5,287 nucleotides of DNA from Candidatus Altarchaeota archaeon. Its GTDB lineage: Archaea; Altiarchaeota; Altiarchaeia; IMC4; SCGC-AAA252-I15. The notes below the pieces were generated by a model. It did no database searches. It was not told the DNA's origin and saw nothing but the letters and a program-made list of their open reading frames with translations. A program made the translations under genes and the position numbers. Positions 1 to 5,287 of this stretch are shown here, one piece after another. Location of the stretch: contig JAHIYG010000280.1 of the NCBI GenBank assembly GCA_018815265.1, forward strand, positions 1 to 5,287. Direction: 5' to 3'. The stretch's first letter is position 1, and the number at the start of each line of letters is the position of its first letter.

Positions 1-51
1 AGAGTAATAGATTTTGACGACGCAATTCCCTTATAGTATCAACCGTTACTC
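1..51 (-). other. Short sequence downstream of the PRC-barrel gene, possibly coding
   Basis: The minus-strand frame reads G-V-T-V-D-T-I-R-E-L-R-R-Q-N-L-L-L to the window edge without a stop, and looks like real protein. No ATG or GTG opens it; TTG within it is the only in-frame candidate. Adding one A to the A6 run at 62-57 would join it to the PRC-barrel frame (V-K-E-K-N-I-G). It may be a second frameshift, the start of another gene, or chance. Confidence 0.25.
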
Positions 52-240
52 CTATGTTTTTTCCTTTACCCGTTCAGCAAGGCTTGCGAATGGATAGTCC
101 AGCTTTATGTAATCGCCTATCTGCACTATGTCACCAAATGGTATTTGCTCCCTGTTGTTGCCTCGGATTTCAGCCAGTTTCCTGCCTTCAATAACCAGTT
201 CCAGTGAATGACTGTCTTTCTTTAGATGCGCGTCTACCAC
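52..240 (-). CDS. C-terminal PRC-barrel half of a frameshifted tandem PRC-barrel protein
   Basis: This reading frame encodes the second PRC-barrel repeat of the protein whose first half lies at 574-188. The 62-residue frame begins at a GTG (240-238) that is probably not a real start: no ribosome binding site or promoter precedes it, and the homologous sequence continues upstream in the other frame. Removing one G from the G6 run at 248-243 joins the halves into one protein of about 173 residues. The repeat matches the first one along its length: LLGKELL against LIGKTVV, GRKLAEIRG against GEKLLSIRG, QIPFGDIVQIGDYIKL against FIPVSEIDLIEENIKL. PRC-barrels are small beta-barrels found in RimM and photosynthetic reaction centre H subunits and in many uncharacterised archaeal proteins, so no precise role can be given. 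The stop is TAG at 54-52. It may be made only through frameshifting, or the gene may be broken. Confidence 0.6.
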   Translation of the reverse strand: MVDAHLKKDSHSLELVIEGRKLAEIRGNNREQIPFGDIVQIGDYIKLDYPFASLAERVKEKT

Positions 241-574
241 AACCCCCCACCTTCAGGTCATCAAGGGATAGAAGTTCCTTGCCTAACAATTCTTTGATGA
301 GGTAAGTCTCCATAGACTCCATATTCACTGACTTAACCGTTTCTGAGATAGAGGTGAAGTCGCGAAAAAGCTTGATGTTTTCCTCAATCAAATCTATTTC
401 AGAAACAGGTATGAACTCGGTCTTTCTGCCCCGTATAGAAAGCAGTTTTTCCCCTGCAAGCCGTAGATAGACCCTATTGTCTGGGAGCGTGACGTTGAAG
501 CCGTCAACAAAGGCAATACCTAAGCCGGAACCGTCAACAACAGTCTTACCAATCAAAGAATTAACCGTAATCAT
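188..574 (-). CDS. Tandem PRC-barrel domain protein, N-terminal part (frameshifted)
   Basis: Residues 6-75 form one PRC-barrel-like repeat, with the characteristic ending FIPVSEIDLIEENIKL. Residues 90-110 (YLIKELLGKELLSLDDLKVG) begin a second copy. After Gly110 the frame leaves the family pattern and ends in an 18-residue tail (CGRRASKER and so on) that looks like non-coding translation, while the rest of the second barrel sits in another frame at 240-52. The intended protein is therefore about 173 residues with two barrels. The ATG at 574 follows a TATA-like box by about 34 bases and has no Shine-Dalgarno sequence, so translation from a very short leader is likely. There is no signal peptide or membrane segment, so it should be cytoplasmic. 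Tandem PRC-barrel proteins of this size are typical of Archaea and their function is mostly unknown; RNA or ribosome association is a guess from RimM. Confidence 0.7.
   Translation of the reverse strand: MITVNSLIGKTVVDGSGLGIAFVDGFNVTLPDNRVYLRLAGEKLLSIRGRKTEFIPVSEIDLIEENIKLFRDFTSISETVKSVNMESMETYLIKELLGKELLSLDDLKVGGCGRRASKERQSFTGTGY
243..248 (-). other. Frameshift site in G6 run of the PRC-barrel gene
   Basis: The minus strand reads AAG GTG GGG GGT TGT in the upstream frame. Skipping one G gives AAG GTG GGG GTT GTG GTA GAC, that is K-V-G-V-V-V-D, which restores the second PRC-barrel repeat. The change could be a real mutation, a +1 ribosomal or transcriptional slip, or a sequencing error in a homopolymer. 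Longer runs in the neighbouring genes (G8 at 3718-3711 and A9 at 2048-2040 on the coding strand) are in frame, which argues mildly against a general homopolymer error problem. Confidence 0.75.
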
Positions 575-583
575 GTCATAGAC

Positions 584-655
584 AAGTAGGGATTAGGCAT
601 AAAAATATATTTTACGACAGCAGTCATATTCTTCAAATTGTTTTTATCCCTACTT
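584..655. repeat. Perfect 10-bp inverted repeat flanking the intergenic promoter
   Basis: AAGTAGGGAT at 584-593 is the exact reverse complement of ATCCCTACTT at 646-655, with a 52-base spacer. The right arm covers the methyltransferase stop codon (652-650). The left arm lies just ahead of the PRC-barrel start codon. The TATA-like box is inside the spacer. The arms do not extend further in either direction. Confidence 0.7.
600..614 (-). promoter_or_regulatory. Archaeal TATA-like box upstream of the PRC-barrel gene
   Basis: The minus strand reads TAAAATATATTTTTA, centred near 608, about 34 bases before the ATG at 574. With TFB/TBP spacing of roughly 25-27 bases the transcript would begin near 582, leaving a leader of about eight bases. 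This would let the PRC-barrel gene be transcribed independently of the upstream operon. It is inferred from composition and spacing only; the T-rich stretch could equally serve as a weak terminator for the methyltransferase transcript. Confidence 0.45.
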
Positions 656-1420
656 TTTCACGCATTTAAGCGCCAAAAACCATCCAGAGCATATGTTTCT
701 CCCGTTCCTTCCAAAAAAGTCAAAAAAGGATATCAATGAAGTTGAAGGTATTCTGAAAAGAAGTTTATCAATGGGAGAAACCCATTTTAAGATGAAATTG
801 ATGGGTGTTGGTATGTGCACAATAGATTGTATTTCATCTACTGCGAAGCCGTTTTTTTCTAGTAAAGGCTTTATATCCTCAACATAATAGCATTTTTCCT
901 GGTGATAGCCTTTGAAGTATTTCTTTTTTATGGAATAACCAAGTTTGTAGAGGACATTATTAGCGTTATCCAATGTAAGAATCAATAAGCCGTTTTTTGA
1001 TAAAATCCGATGGAGTTCATATAATGCAGTTTCAACATCCGAAGTATTTAGATGATCCAGGGTAGAGTTGCTTATAACAATATCAATCGACGAATTTTTT
1101 AATGGAACAGCAGTAACAGACGCTGTTATGACATTTAACGCTGGAAAATGCGTTTTAGTTTTTTCACATATTACTTTTGAGATGTCTATTAGAAAAGTTT
1201 TCTTTGTTTTTTCAAGCAGAAAATCCGAGAAAAAATCCCCCCCAAACGCCTCTTCAAACCCATCAGTTTTTAAAACAGAAGAATTTGATAATTTACCCTC
1301 CGTCCATTCTTCTATAAGCCGGATATGCTGTTGCCGTTTATAGAGTGCAATACCTGTTTCCAAGTGGTGACCAGACATGTTTAATGAAACTTCATCCCAG
1401 TAGTCTCTTTCATGCATCAT
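650..1420 (-). CDS. Class I SAM-dependent methyltransferase
   Basis: A 256-residue soluble methyltransferase of the Methyltransf_11 type, which should transfer a methyl group from S-adenosylmethionine to a small molecule or sugar. The SAM region starts at residues 48-61 (SVLKTDGFEEAFGG), a variant of motif I that lacks the usual GxGxG but is known in this group. The acidic strand follows at 76-81 (FLIDIS, Asp79), then ASVTAVPLKNSSIDIVISN at 100-118, which is the classic post-motif before the catalytic-site loop (LDHL). The strand ELHRILSKNGLLILTLDN at 135-152 completes the Rossmann-like fold. The C-terminus ends in a typical beta-strand (SGWFLALKCVKK). The ATG at 1420 overlaps the carbamoyltransferase stop by 11 bases; a second ATG at 1417 is an equal candidate. 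No good Shine-Dalgarno sequence is present, so translational coupling is likely. The acceptor (O, N or C) cannot be told; the context suggests a tailoring step. Confidence 0.88.
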   Translation of the reverse strand: MMHERDYWDEVSLNMSGHHLETGIALYKRQQHIRLIEEWTEGKLSNSSVLKTDGFEEAFGGDFFSDFLLEKTKKTFLIDISKVICEKTKTHFPALNVITASVTAVPLKNSSIDIVISNSTLDHLNTSDVETALYELHRILSKNGLLILTLDNANNVLYKLGYSIKKKYFKGYHQEKCYYVEDIKPLLEKNGFAVDEIQSIVHIPTPINFILKWVSPIDKLLFRIPSTSLISFFDFFGRNGRNICSGWFLALKCVKK

Positions 1421-3104
1421 TTTTGTATACGACGTAGTTCCCTAGTACTAATGCGTCTAATTTAGATTCCGAAAACACGGACAGTGCCTGGTGGGGAGTA
1501 TCCACTATTGGTTCCCCCCTCTTGTTCAGGGAGGTGTTTAATACTACTGGGACTCCAGACATCTTCTGAAATTGAGTTATCAAGTCGTAGTAGATACTTC
1601 GGTCTTTGCCAACAGATTGATAACGGGCGCTACCATCCGCATGCACAACAGACGGTATCTTGTCTCTCATAGTATATTTTACCTCCTGAGTCACAGTCAT
1701 ATATTCATTATAGTGCTGTATCTCAAAAAAGTCTTTGATGTGTTTTGACGCAATTGAAGGCGCTAAAGGCCGCCACATCTCCCTGTTTTTTATCCTGTTG
1801 ACACGGTCCTTAGTATCTTTAAATGTTGGGTTAGCTAATATGCTCCGATGGCCCAGTGCCCTTGGCCCAAATTCCATACCACCCTGAAACCACCCGATTA
1901 TTCTATTTTTAGCTAAAAGACTTGCGGATTCTGCGCTTACGTCATCGTGTCTTTCATATTTGAATCCTGTTTTACTCAATTCCAGCTCAATATCCTCCTC
2001 AGTATATGCCGGACCAAGACCGACATCACCCAATATAGATTTTTTTTTGTTGTATTTTGAGTGTTCAAGGAGTGCAGCCCCCAAGGCTGAACCAGCATCC
2101 GATGCAACTGGTGGAACGAACAGATTTTCTGTATAATCCTGTCTGAGGAGTTTTCCGTTTGCCAAACAGTTTAAACCACAACCTCCAGCTATGCAGAAGT
2201 TCTTGTATCCAGTCTGCTGGTGTAATAGAGCAGATATATGCAGTAATATCTTCTCATATATTTCTTGGGCGGTAGCAGCAATGTCCTTGTGTTTGGGGGT
2301 TATCTCCTGCGCGGGCTTTCTCGCAGGCCCGTATGCAAGATAGTCTTCTAAATCCATATTGCCAGAGTGGATTTCTAGAATTTTCAGTGTTTTTTTTAGG
2401 GTGCTTTTTATAAGGCTTAGGTAGAAGTGGTTTGTTCCGAGGCTGTATCCTCTGCCATCCAGTTTATAGAGGTGATTTTGATTAGTTTTAGGGGTGCCAT
2501 ATGCGGAAAGGCCCATAACCTTATACTCATCGCTGTTACCTAGAAAGCCCAGATACTCAGTGAACTGGCGGTACAGACGGCCGAGTGAATGAATGTAGTC
2601 ATATTCCTTAAGAATTTCTATTTCATCCCCTTTCCCAATGCCTAAAACTGTTGATTGCGTCTCCCCAACCTCATCCAAGGAGATTATATTAGATTTTTTC
2701 ATCCCAGAGGAGAGATATGCGCAAGCCATATGCGACAGGTGATGCGGGTAGAAAACCATTTTTTCTCGGGGGAGTTTGTCTTCTAGAAGAGAGTATCTCG
2801 CAAAATCACGCATATACTGGGGGGCGTTAAATGCCATGAAAGGTTTTTTTATTGTTAATTTTATTATTTTTTTTCTCCAATAGTCTTTTGAACCCCAACC
2901 TACTGCCACAGATTCTATGTCGGATTGGCTTATGCCCTCTTTTTTAAGGCAAGAACTTATTGCCTGAAAAGGCGGAGTCATCCTGTGATGCTTTATCCTG
3001 CTGAATCTCTCCTCCTCAGATGCAGCAACTATTTCGCCATCTCTTAGTAAAACTGCTGCTTGATTGTAGGAAACAGGCCCGGTTATACCAAGTATGTAAG
3101 TCAT
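1410..3104 (-). CDS. NodU/TobZ-family O-carbamoyltransferase
   Basis: A full-length 564-residue enzyme of the family that uses carbamoyl phosphate and ATP to make a carbamoyl-adenylate and then carbamoylates a hydroxyl, as in Nod factors, tobramycin and novobiocin. The N-terminal Kae1-like domain (about 1-350) contains the EEERFSRIKHH segment at 30-40. The metal-site motif HHLSH is at 121-125 and an aspartate lies in LDEVGE (Asp144). The distal aspartate is Asp336 in PPVASDAGSALGAA. These match the His-His-Asp-Asp metal ligands of TobZ as recalled. The C-terminal YrdC-like domain carries FGPRALGHRSILANP at 412-426, REMWRPLAPS at 441-450 and VLNTSLNKRGEPIV at 521-534. The start ATG shares ATGA with the decarboxylase stop, and GGAAGGGA at 3118-3111 could act as a ribosome binding site. 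It is cytoplasmic, without signal or membrane segments. The family call is secure; the acceptor is unknown. Confidence 0.95.
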   Translation of the reverse strand: MTYILGITGPVSYNQAAVLLRDGEIVAASEEERFSRIKHHRMTPPFQAISSCLKKEGISQSDIESVAVGWGSKDYWRKKIIKLTIKKPFMAFNAPQYMRDFARYSLLEDKLPREKMVFYPHHLSHMACAYLSSGMKKSNIISLDEVGETQSTVLGIGKGDEIEILKEYDYIHSLGRLYRQFTEYLGFLGNSDEYKVMGLSAYGTPKTNQNHLYKLDGRGYSLGTNHFYLSLIKSTLKKTLKILEIHSGNMDLEDYLAYGPARKPAQEITPKHKDIAATAQEIYEKILLHISALLHQQTGYKNFCIAGGCGLNCLANGKLLRQDYTENLFVPPVASDAGSALGAALLEHSKYNKKKSILGDVGLGPAYTEEDIELELSKTGFKYERHDDVSAESASLLAKNRIIGWFQGGMEFGPRALGHRSILANPTFKDTKDRVNRIKNREMWRPLAPSIASKHIKDFFEIQHYNEYMTVTQEVKYTMRDKIPSVVHADGSARYQSVGKDRSIYYDLITQFQKMSGVPVVLNTSLNKRGEPIVDTPHQALSVFSESKLDALVLGNYVVYKNDA

Positions 3105-4378
3105 ATATTGTCCCTTCCAATGCGATAATCCAGGCCTTCTTCAACCCTGATAATCTTGGAGGTTTTTTCATTTGATGCTACTACCTTAGCCAGAGGTTGT
3201 ATGAACTGCGAAGACCATGGGATATTATAGGCCCCCACATTGCAGACACAAACCTTATCACCCTCCCGAGGTAAGTCTCCCTGGAGAGTAGTTGATATTT
3301 TATCGTTGCTCATGCACAACGGACCAAATAGTGAAATCTTTTTCTTTTCATCTGACGGCCTAGTAAGGTTTATGCAGGGGTATTGTTCATAAATGCAGTT
3401 TGGGAGATTGTTTATCCCCACATCCAACACCGCAGACTTGTTTTTAACGGCTACAACAGAGGATATCATGTGGATGCACGGATTTATAATCCATCGGCCA
3501 GGTTCAATCCACAACTCTATTTCCCCGAGCTGCGGGACTATTTCAGATGTGAATGCAGCACATATGTTTTCTGCAAATCCGTCTATGTCCTCTACTTTTT
3601 TAGGGGATGTGCAGGCTAAGCCCTCTAGGTTTTTTGAGCCAGTGAATTTATCAACCATCCTGAGAGAATGGGCCATTAATGTTTTTTTTGCACTGCCGTG
3701 TACTCCAAAACCCCCCCCGACATCAACAAAGCTTATTTCATCCTTAAAGTCATGAAGTGTTGATTTGATGAGGGTAGAAAGCCATTTGATGGCCTTAGAA
3801 TGTTTAGTGGAATCAGTTAGTTCACTTCCTAAGTGAAAGTGGACACCCTCCAGACACACATCGTTTTTGTTTATTAATCCGAGGGCTGAATCCAGATGAT
3901 TCCTCTGTAAACCAAACCTTGACCACTCCTTATTTTTCAGATATGGGGGGGACAGCCTAAGTGCTATCTTCAGGCTGGGGGTTTGGAGGGATAATATTTT
4001 TTTAAGCTCATCCAGGTTATCAACAACAATCATTGCTTTTTTCTTAAGAGCATATGTCAGTTCGGCATTTGTTTTGCCTGGACCATTGAAAACAGTATTT
4101 TTTACATTCAGTTTTGTCGCTAATTGCAGCTCTAAACCAGAGGATACTTCAGCCCCAAACCCATGCGAATGTATTGTATGAAGGAGGTGGGGGATGCAAT
4201 TAGCCTTGTATGCGTAAAAGACATGTGTTTTTGGATAGCGCTTGTAAAAGCTATTTTTAAGTTGTTCACACCTTTTGTTAAGCTCTACCTCGTCTAAAAT
4301 GAAAAACGGAGTTGCATATTTATTTGAAGTGGCGACAAGGGTTTTTATTTTGTGATTGTTTAGATTAGGTAACAACAT
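3101..4378 (-). CDS. Fold-type III PLP-dependent amino acid decarboxylase (LysA/ODC-like)
   Basis: A 425-residue, full-length member of the diaminopimelate/ornithine/arginine decarboxylase superfamily, expected to convert an amino acid to an amine plus CO2. The alanine-racemase-like barrel carries the PLP lysine in YAYKAN (Lys58), GFGAEVSSGLEL at 73-84, VHFHLGSE at 179-186 and the phosphate loop VDVGGGFG at 218-225. IEPGRW at 291-296 follows. The C-terminal domain has the partner-subunit catalytic cysteine in GPLCMSND (Cys365, Asp369) and GAYN at 392-395. CMSND differs from both CESGD of diaminopimelate decarboxylase and the ornithine decarboxylase form, so the substrate is probably not lysine precursor or ornithine and no symbol is given. 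Related decarboxylases occur in exopolysaccharide clusters. The ATG at 4378 is the first possible start, because TAA at 4402-4400 closes the frame upstream. It leads the operon. The G8 run at 3718-3711 encodes the three glycines and is in frame. Confidence 0.9.
   Translation of the reverse strand: MLLPNLNNHKIKTLVATSNKYATPFFILDEVELNKRCEQLKNSFYKRYPKTHVFYAYKANCIPHLLHTIHSHGFGAEVSSGLELQLATKLNVKNTVFNGPGKTNAELTYALKKKAMIVVDNLDELKKILSLQTPSLKIALRLSPPYLKNKEWSRFGLQRNHLDSALGLINKNDVCLEGVHFHLGSELTDSTKHSKAIKWLSTLIKSTLHDFKDEISFVDVGGGFGVHGSAKKTLMAHSLRMVDKFTGSKNLEGLACTSPKKVEDIDGFAENICAAFTSEIVPQLGEIELWIEPGRWIINPCIHMISSVVAVKNKSAVLDVGINNLPNCIYEQYPCINLTRPSDEKKKISLFGPLCMSNDKISTTLQGDLPREGDKVCVCNVGAYNIPWSSQFIQPLAKVVASNEKTSKIIRVEEGLDYRIGRDNI
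3111..3118 (-). promoter_or_regulatory. Possible ribosome binding site of the carbamoyltransferase
   Basis: The minus strand reads GGAAGGGA, ending six bases before the ATG at 3104. It is purine-rich and well placed, and lies inside the last codons of the decarboxylase (Gly421-Arg422-Asp423). It supports the chosen start and coupled translation, but only part of it fits a consensus Shine-Dalgarno sequence. Confidence 0.35.
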
Positions 4379-4398
4379 GAAGTATATTATGCACAGCC

Positions 4399-4406
4399 AT
4401 TAAAAG
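4399..4406. promoter_or_regulatory. Possible shared TATA-like element between divergent genes
   Basis: ATTAAAAG on the plus strand (CTTTTAAT on the minus strand) sits near the middle of the 50-base gap. Its TTAAAA core, centred at about 4402.5, is about 26 bases from the glycosyltransferase ATG (4429) and about 25 bases from the decarboxylase ATG (4378). At archaeal TBP spacing both transcripts would start at or near their start codons. A second candidate for the plus strand is GTATATTAT at 4382-4390, which would leave a leader of about 16 bases. Neither gene has a Shine-Dalgarno sequence close upstream. Positioning is the only evidence. Confidence 0.4.
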
Positions 4407-4428
4407 GCAGACAACTGCATGAAAACAA

Positions 4429-5287
4429 ATGAAAAAGAAAGCCGGTAAAAAAAGGGTTAGTAAACGCGGAAAAACGCGGAAAAACAATTTAATAGATAAG
4501 GTCGCAGGGGATAAAACCAGGTTATTTTTACTTGCAATTCTCGTAGTTGGGTTGTTGATTAGATTGTATTTTTTCATAGGCTTTAACCGTTCAGACGTTC
4601 CCCAATATGCAGTTGAAGCCTTTTGGGTGGAGAAGGAAGGATTGAAGCTGCCGTTTACGATTATACAAACCCGCTTGATGATGATATACCCCACGGTAGT
4701 GTTATACAAAATATTCGGGATAAACAATTTTTCCATATCTATCCTGCCATTAATCTATGACCTGGGGAATATAGTGTTGATTTATTTGATGGGCCGTCTT
4801 TTTTTCAGCCAACGAGTCGGCTTAGTTGCCGCTCTACTTCTTGCGTTTTACCCCTTACACGTACTTTATTCAACACAACTCATGCCAGATGTTATAATAG
4901 CATTTTTCACATCCCTATCACTTTATTTGCTCTTCAAAAGCGATTTTACAGATGGAAAAAATGAAAAAACCACTTATCTGGGAGCCAAAAAAAGCGAGAT
5001 TATCAGTTTTTGCGGGGGAATATCCCTTGGGTTGAGCTACCTATTGAGGGAGCAAGCACTCATATTCCTTCTTTTCATCGGCATATACTGCGGATTTAAC
5101 ATAATCATAAAAAAGAGGGGTTTAAGGAACTACGTTTTTTTCATGGTGGGGGCGTTTATAATTTTTCTTGGGGAAAATCTGTTTTATTACCTTGTTCTTG
5201 GGGGAAGCATAGAAAAGTTCTTCTTCTATAGATATGATATTTTTTTTAAAACAGCTGAGGGCTCCATAAACGACGATATATTATACC
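4429..5287 (+). CDS. GT-C membrane glycosyltransferase, PMT/ArnT (GT39)-like, 3' end outside window
   Basis: An open frame of 286 codons that continues past the right edge. A lysine/arginine-rich cytoplasmic N-terminus (1-30) is followed by a first membrane helix at about 31-50. The outside loop carries RSDVPQYAVEAFWV at 54-67, where Asp56 is in the place of the catalytic acidic residue of GT-C enzymes. Further hydrophobic helices lie near 77-97, 102-126, 130-148, 153-170, 191-206, 210-227 and 235-259. YPLHVLYSTQLMPDVIIAFF at 141-160 is the signature found in PMT_2-type proteins (PF13231). Such enzymes move a sugar from a polyprenyl-phosphate donor onto a lipid, glycan or protein on the outer face of the membrane. 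The ATG at 4429 is the only early start, since TGA at 4420-4422 closes the frame just upstream. It diverges from the decarboxylase operon, suggesting a surface glycan locus. Acceptor unknown. Confidence 0.85.
   Translation, partial: MKKKAGKKRVSKRGKTRKNNLIDKVAGDKTRLFLLAILVVGLLIRLYFFIGFNRSDVPQYAVEAFWVEKEGLKLPFTIIQTRLMMIYPTVVLYKIFGINNFSISILPLIYDLGNIVLIYLMGRLFFSQRVGLVAALLLAFYPLHVLYSTQLMPDVIIAFFTSLSLYLLFKSDFTDGKNEKTTYLGAKKSEIISFCGGISLGLSYLLREQALIFLLFIGIYCGFNIIIKKRGLRNYVFFMVGAFIIFLGENLFYYLVLGGSIEKFFFYRYDIFFKTAEGSINDDILY
4462..4485 (+). repeat. Period-10 tandem repeat in the glycosyltransferase N-terminus
   Basis: AAACGCGGAA occurs twice in direct succession (4462-4471 and 4472-4481), followed by AAAC. 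It encodes part of the basic N-terminal tail (K-R-G-K-T-R-K-N). The period is not a multiple of three, so gain or loss of a unit would change the frame; with one unit removed the frame meets TAA almost at once. Confidence 0.7.

Noticed and set aside
594..645. A factor-independent terminator after the methyltransferase
   Set aside because: The inverted repeat has a 52-base loop and no T-run follows the stem on the minus strand; the inner T-rich stretch fits a TATA box at least as well.
693..1343. Plus-strand frames at 693-887 and 1068-1343 within the methyltransferase
   Set aside because: They are antisense to conserved SAM-binding segments and have no family resemblance.
1484..1672. A 62-codon plus-strand frame within the carbamoyltransferase
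   Set aside because: It lies opposite the highly conserved C-terminal motifs (LNTSLNKRGEPIV) and is a shadow.
3393..3755. A 120-codon plus-strand frame, with another at 3383-3619, inside the decarboxylase
   Set aside because: Both are antisense to conserved decarboxylase motifs (the glycine loop, EPGR), overlap each other, and have no promoter or ribosome binding site of note.
3101..4378. Naming the decarboxylase lysA
   Set aside because: The CMSND motif and the operon with a carbamoyltransferase and methyltransferase do not support lysine biosynthesis.
4420..4449. ATG at 4419-4421 as an earlier start for the glycosyltransferase
   Set aside because: That frame reaches TAA after nine codons, so only ATG 4429 opens the long frame.
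4365..4736. A 123-codon minus-strand frame opposite the start of the glycosyltransferase
   Set aside because: It is antisense to a strong GT-C coding frame, overlaps the decarboxylase start, and its translation has no recognisable domain.

Overview
The window most likely comes from an archaeon, with moderate confidence. It is AT-rich. The gene at the left end encodes a protein with two tandem PRC-barrel domains of a kind common in Archaea. Three genes have an A/T-rich, TATA-like box about 25-35 bases before the start codon and no convincing Shine-Dalgarno sequence, which fits archaeal promoters and (nearly) leaderless mRNAs. No rRNA, tRNA, CRISPR array, insertion sequence or phage gene is visible.

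Layout, right to left on the minus strand. A probable operon starts at 4378 with a fold-type III PLP-dependent amino acid decarboxylase (4378-3101). It overlaps a NodU/TobZ-type O-carbamoyltransferase (3104-1410) by an ATGA junction. That gene overlaps a class I SAM-dependent methyltransferase (1420-650) by 11 bases. After a 75-base gap with its own candidate promoter comes a tandem PRC-barrel gene (574-52), which is split by a one-base frameshift in a run of six G. On the plus strand, divergent from the decarboxylase across a 50-base gap, is the N-terminal 286 codons of a multi-spanning GT-C (PMT/ArnT-like) glycosyltransferase that runs off the right edge (4429-5287).

The decarboxylase, carbamoyltransferase and methyltransferase are physically coupled, so they probably act in one pathway. 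The likely theme is making an amine from an amino acid and then carbamoylating and methylating a sugar or small-molecule product. The membrane glycosyltransferase next door suggests a cell-surface glycan or glycolipid, but a secreted natural product cannot be excluded. The substrate cannot be read from the sequence. The catalytic motifs of the decarboxylase and carbamoyltransferase are largely intact, with some unusual substitutions. The PRC-barrel gene is probably unrelated to this pathway.
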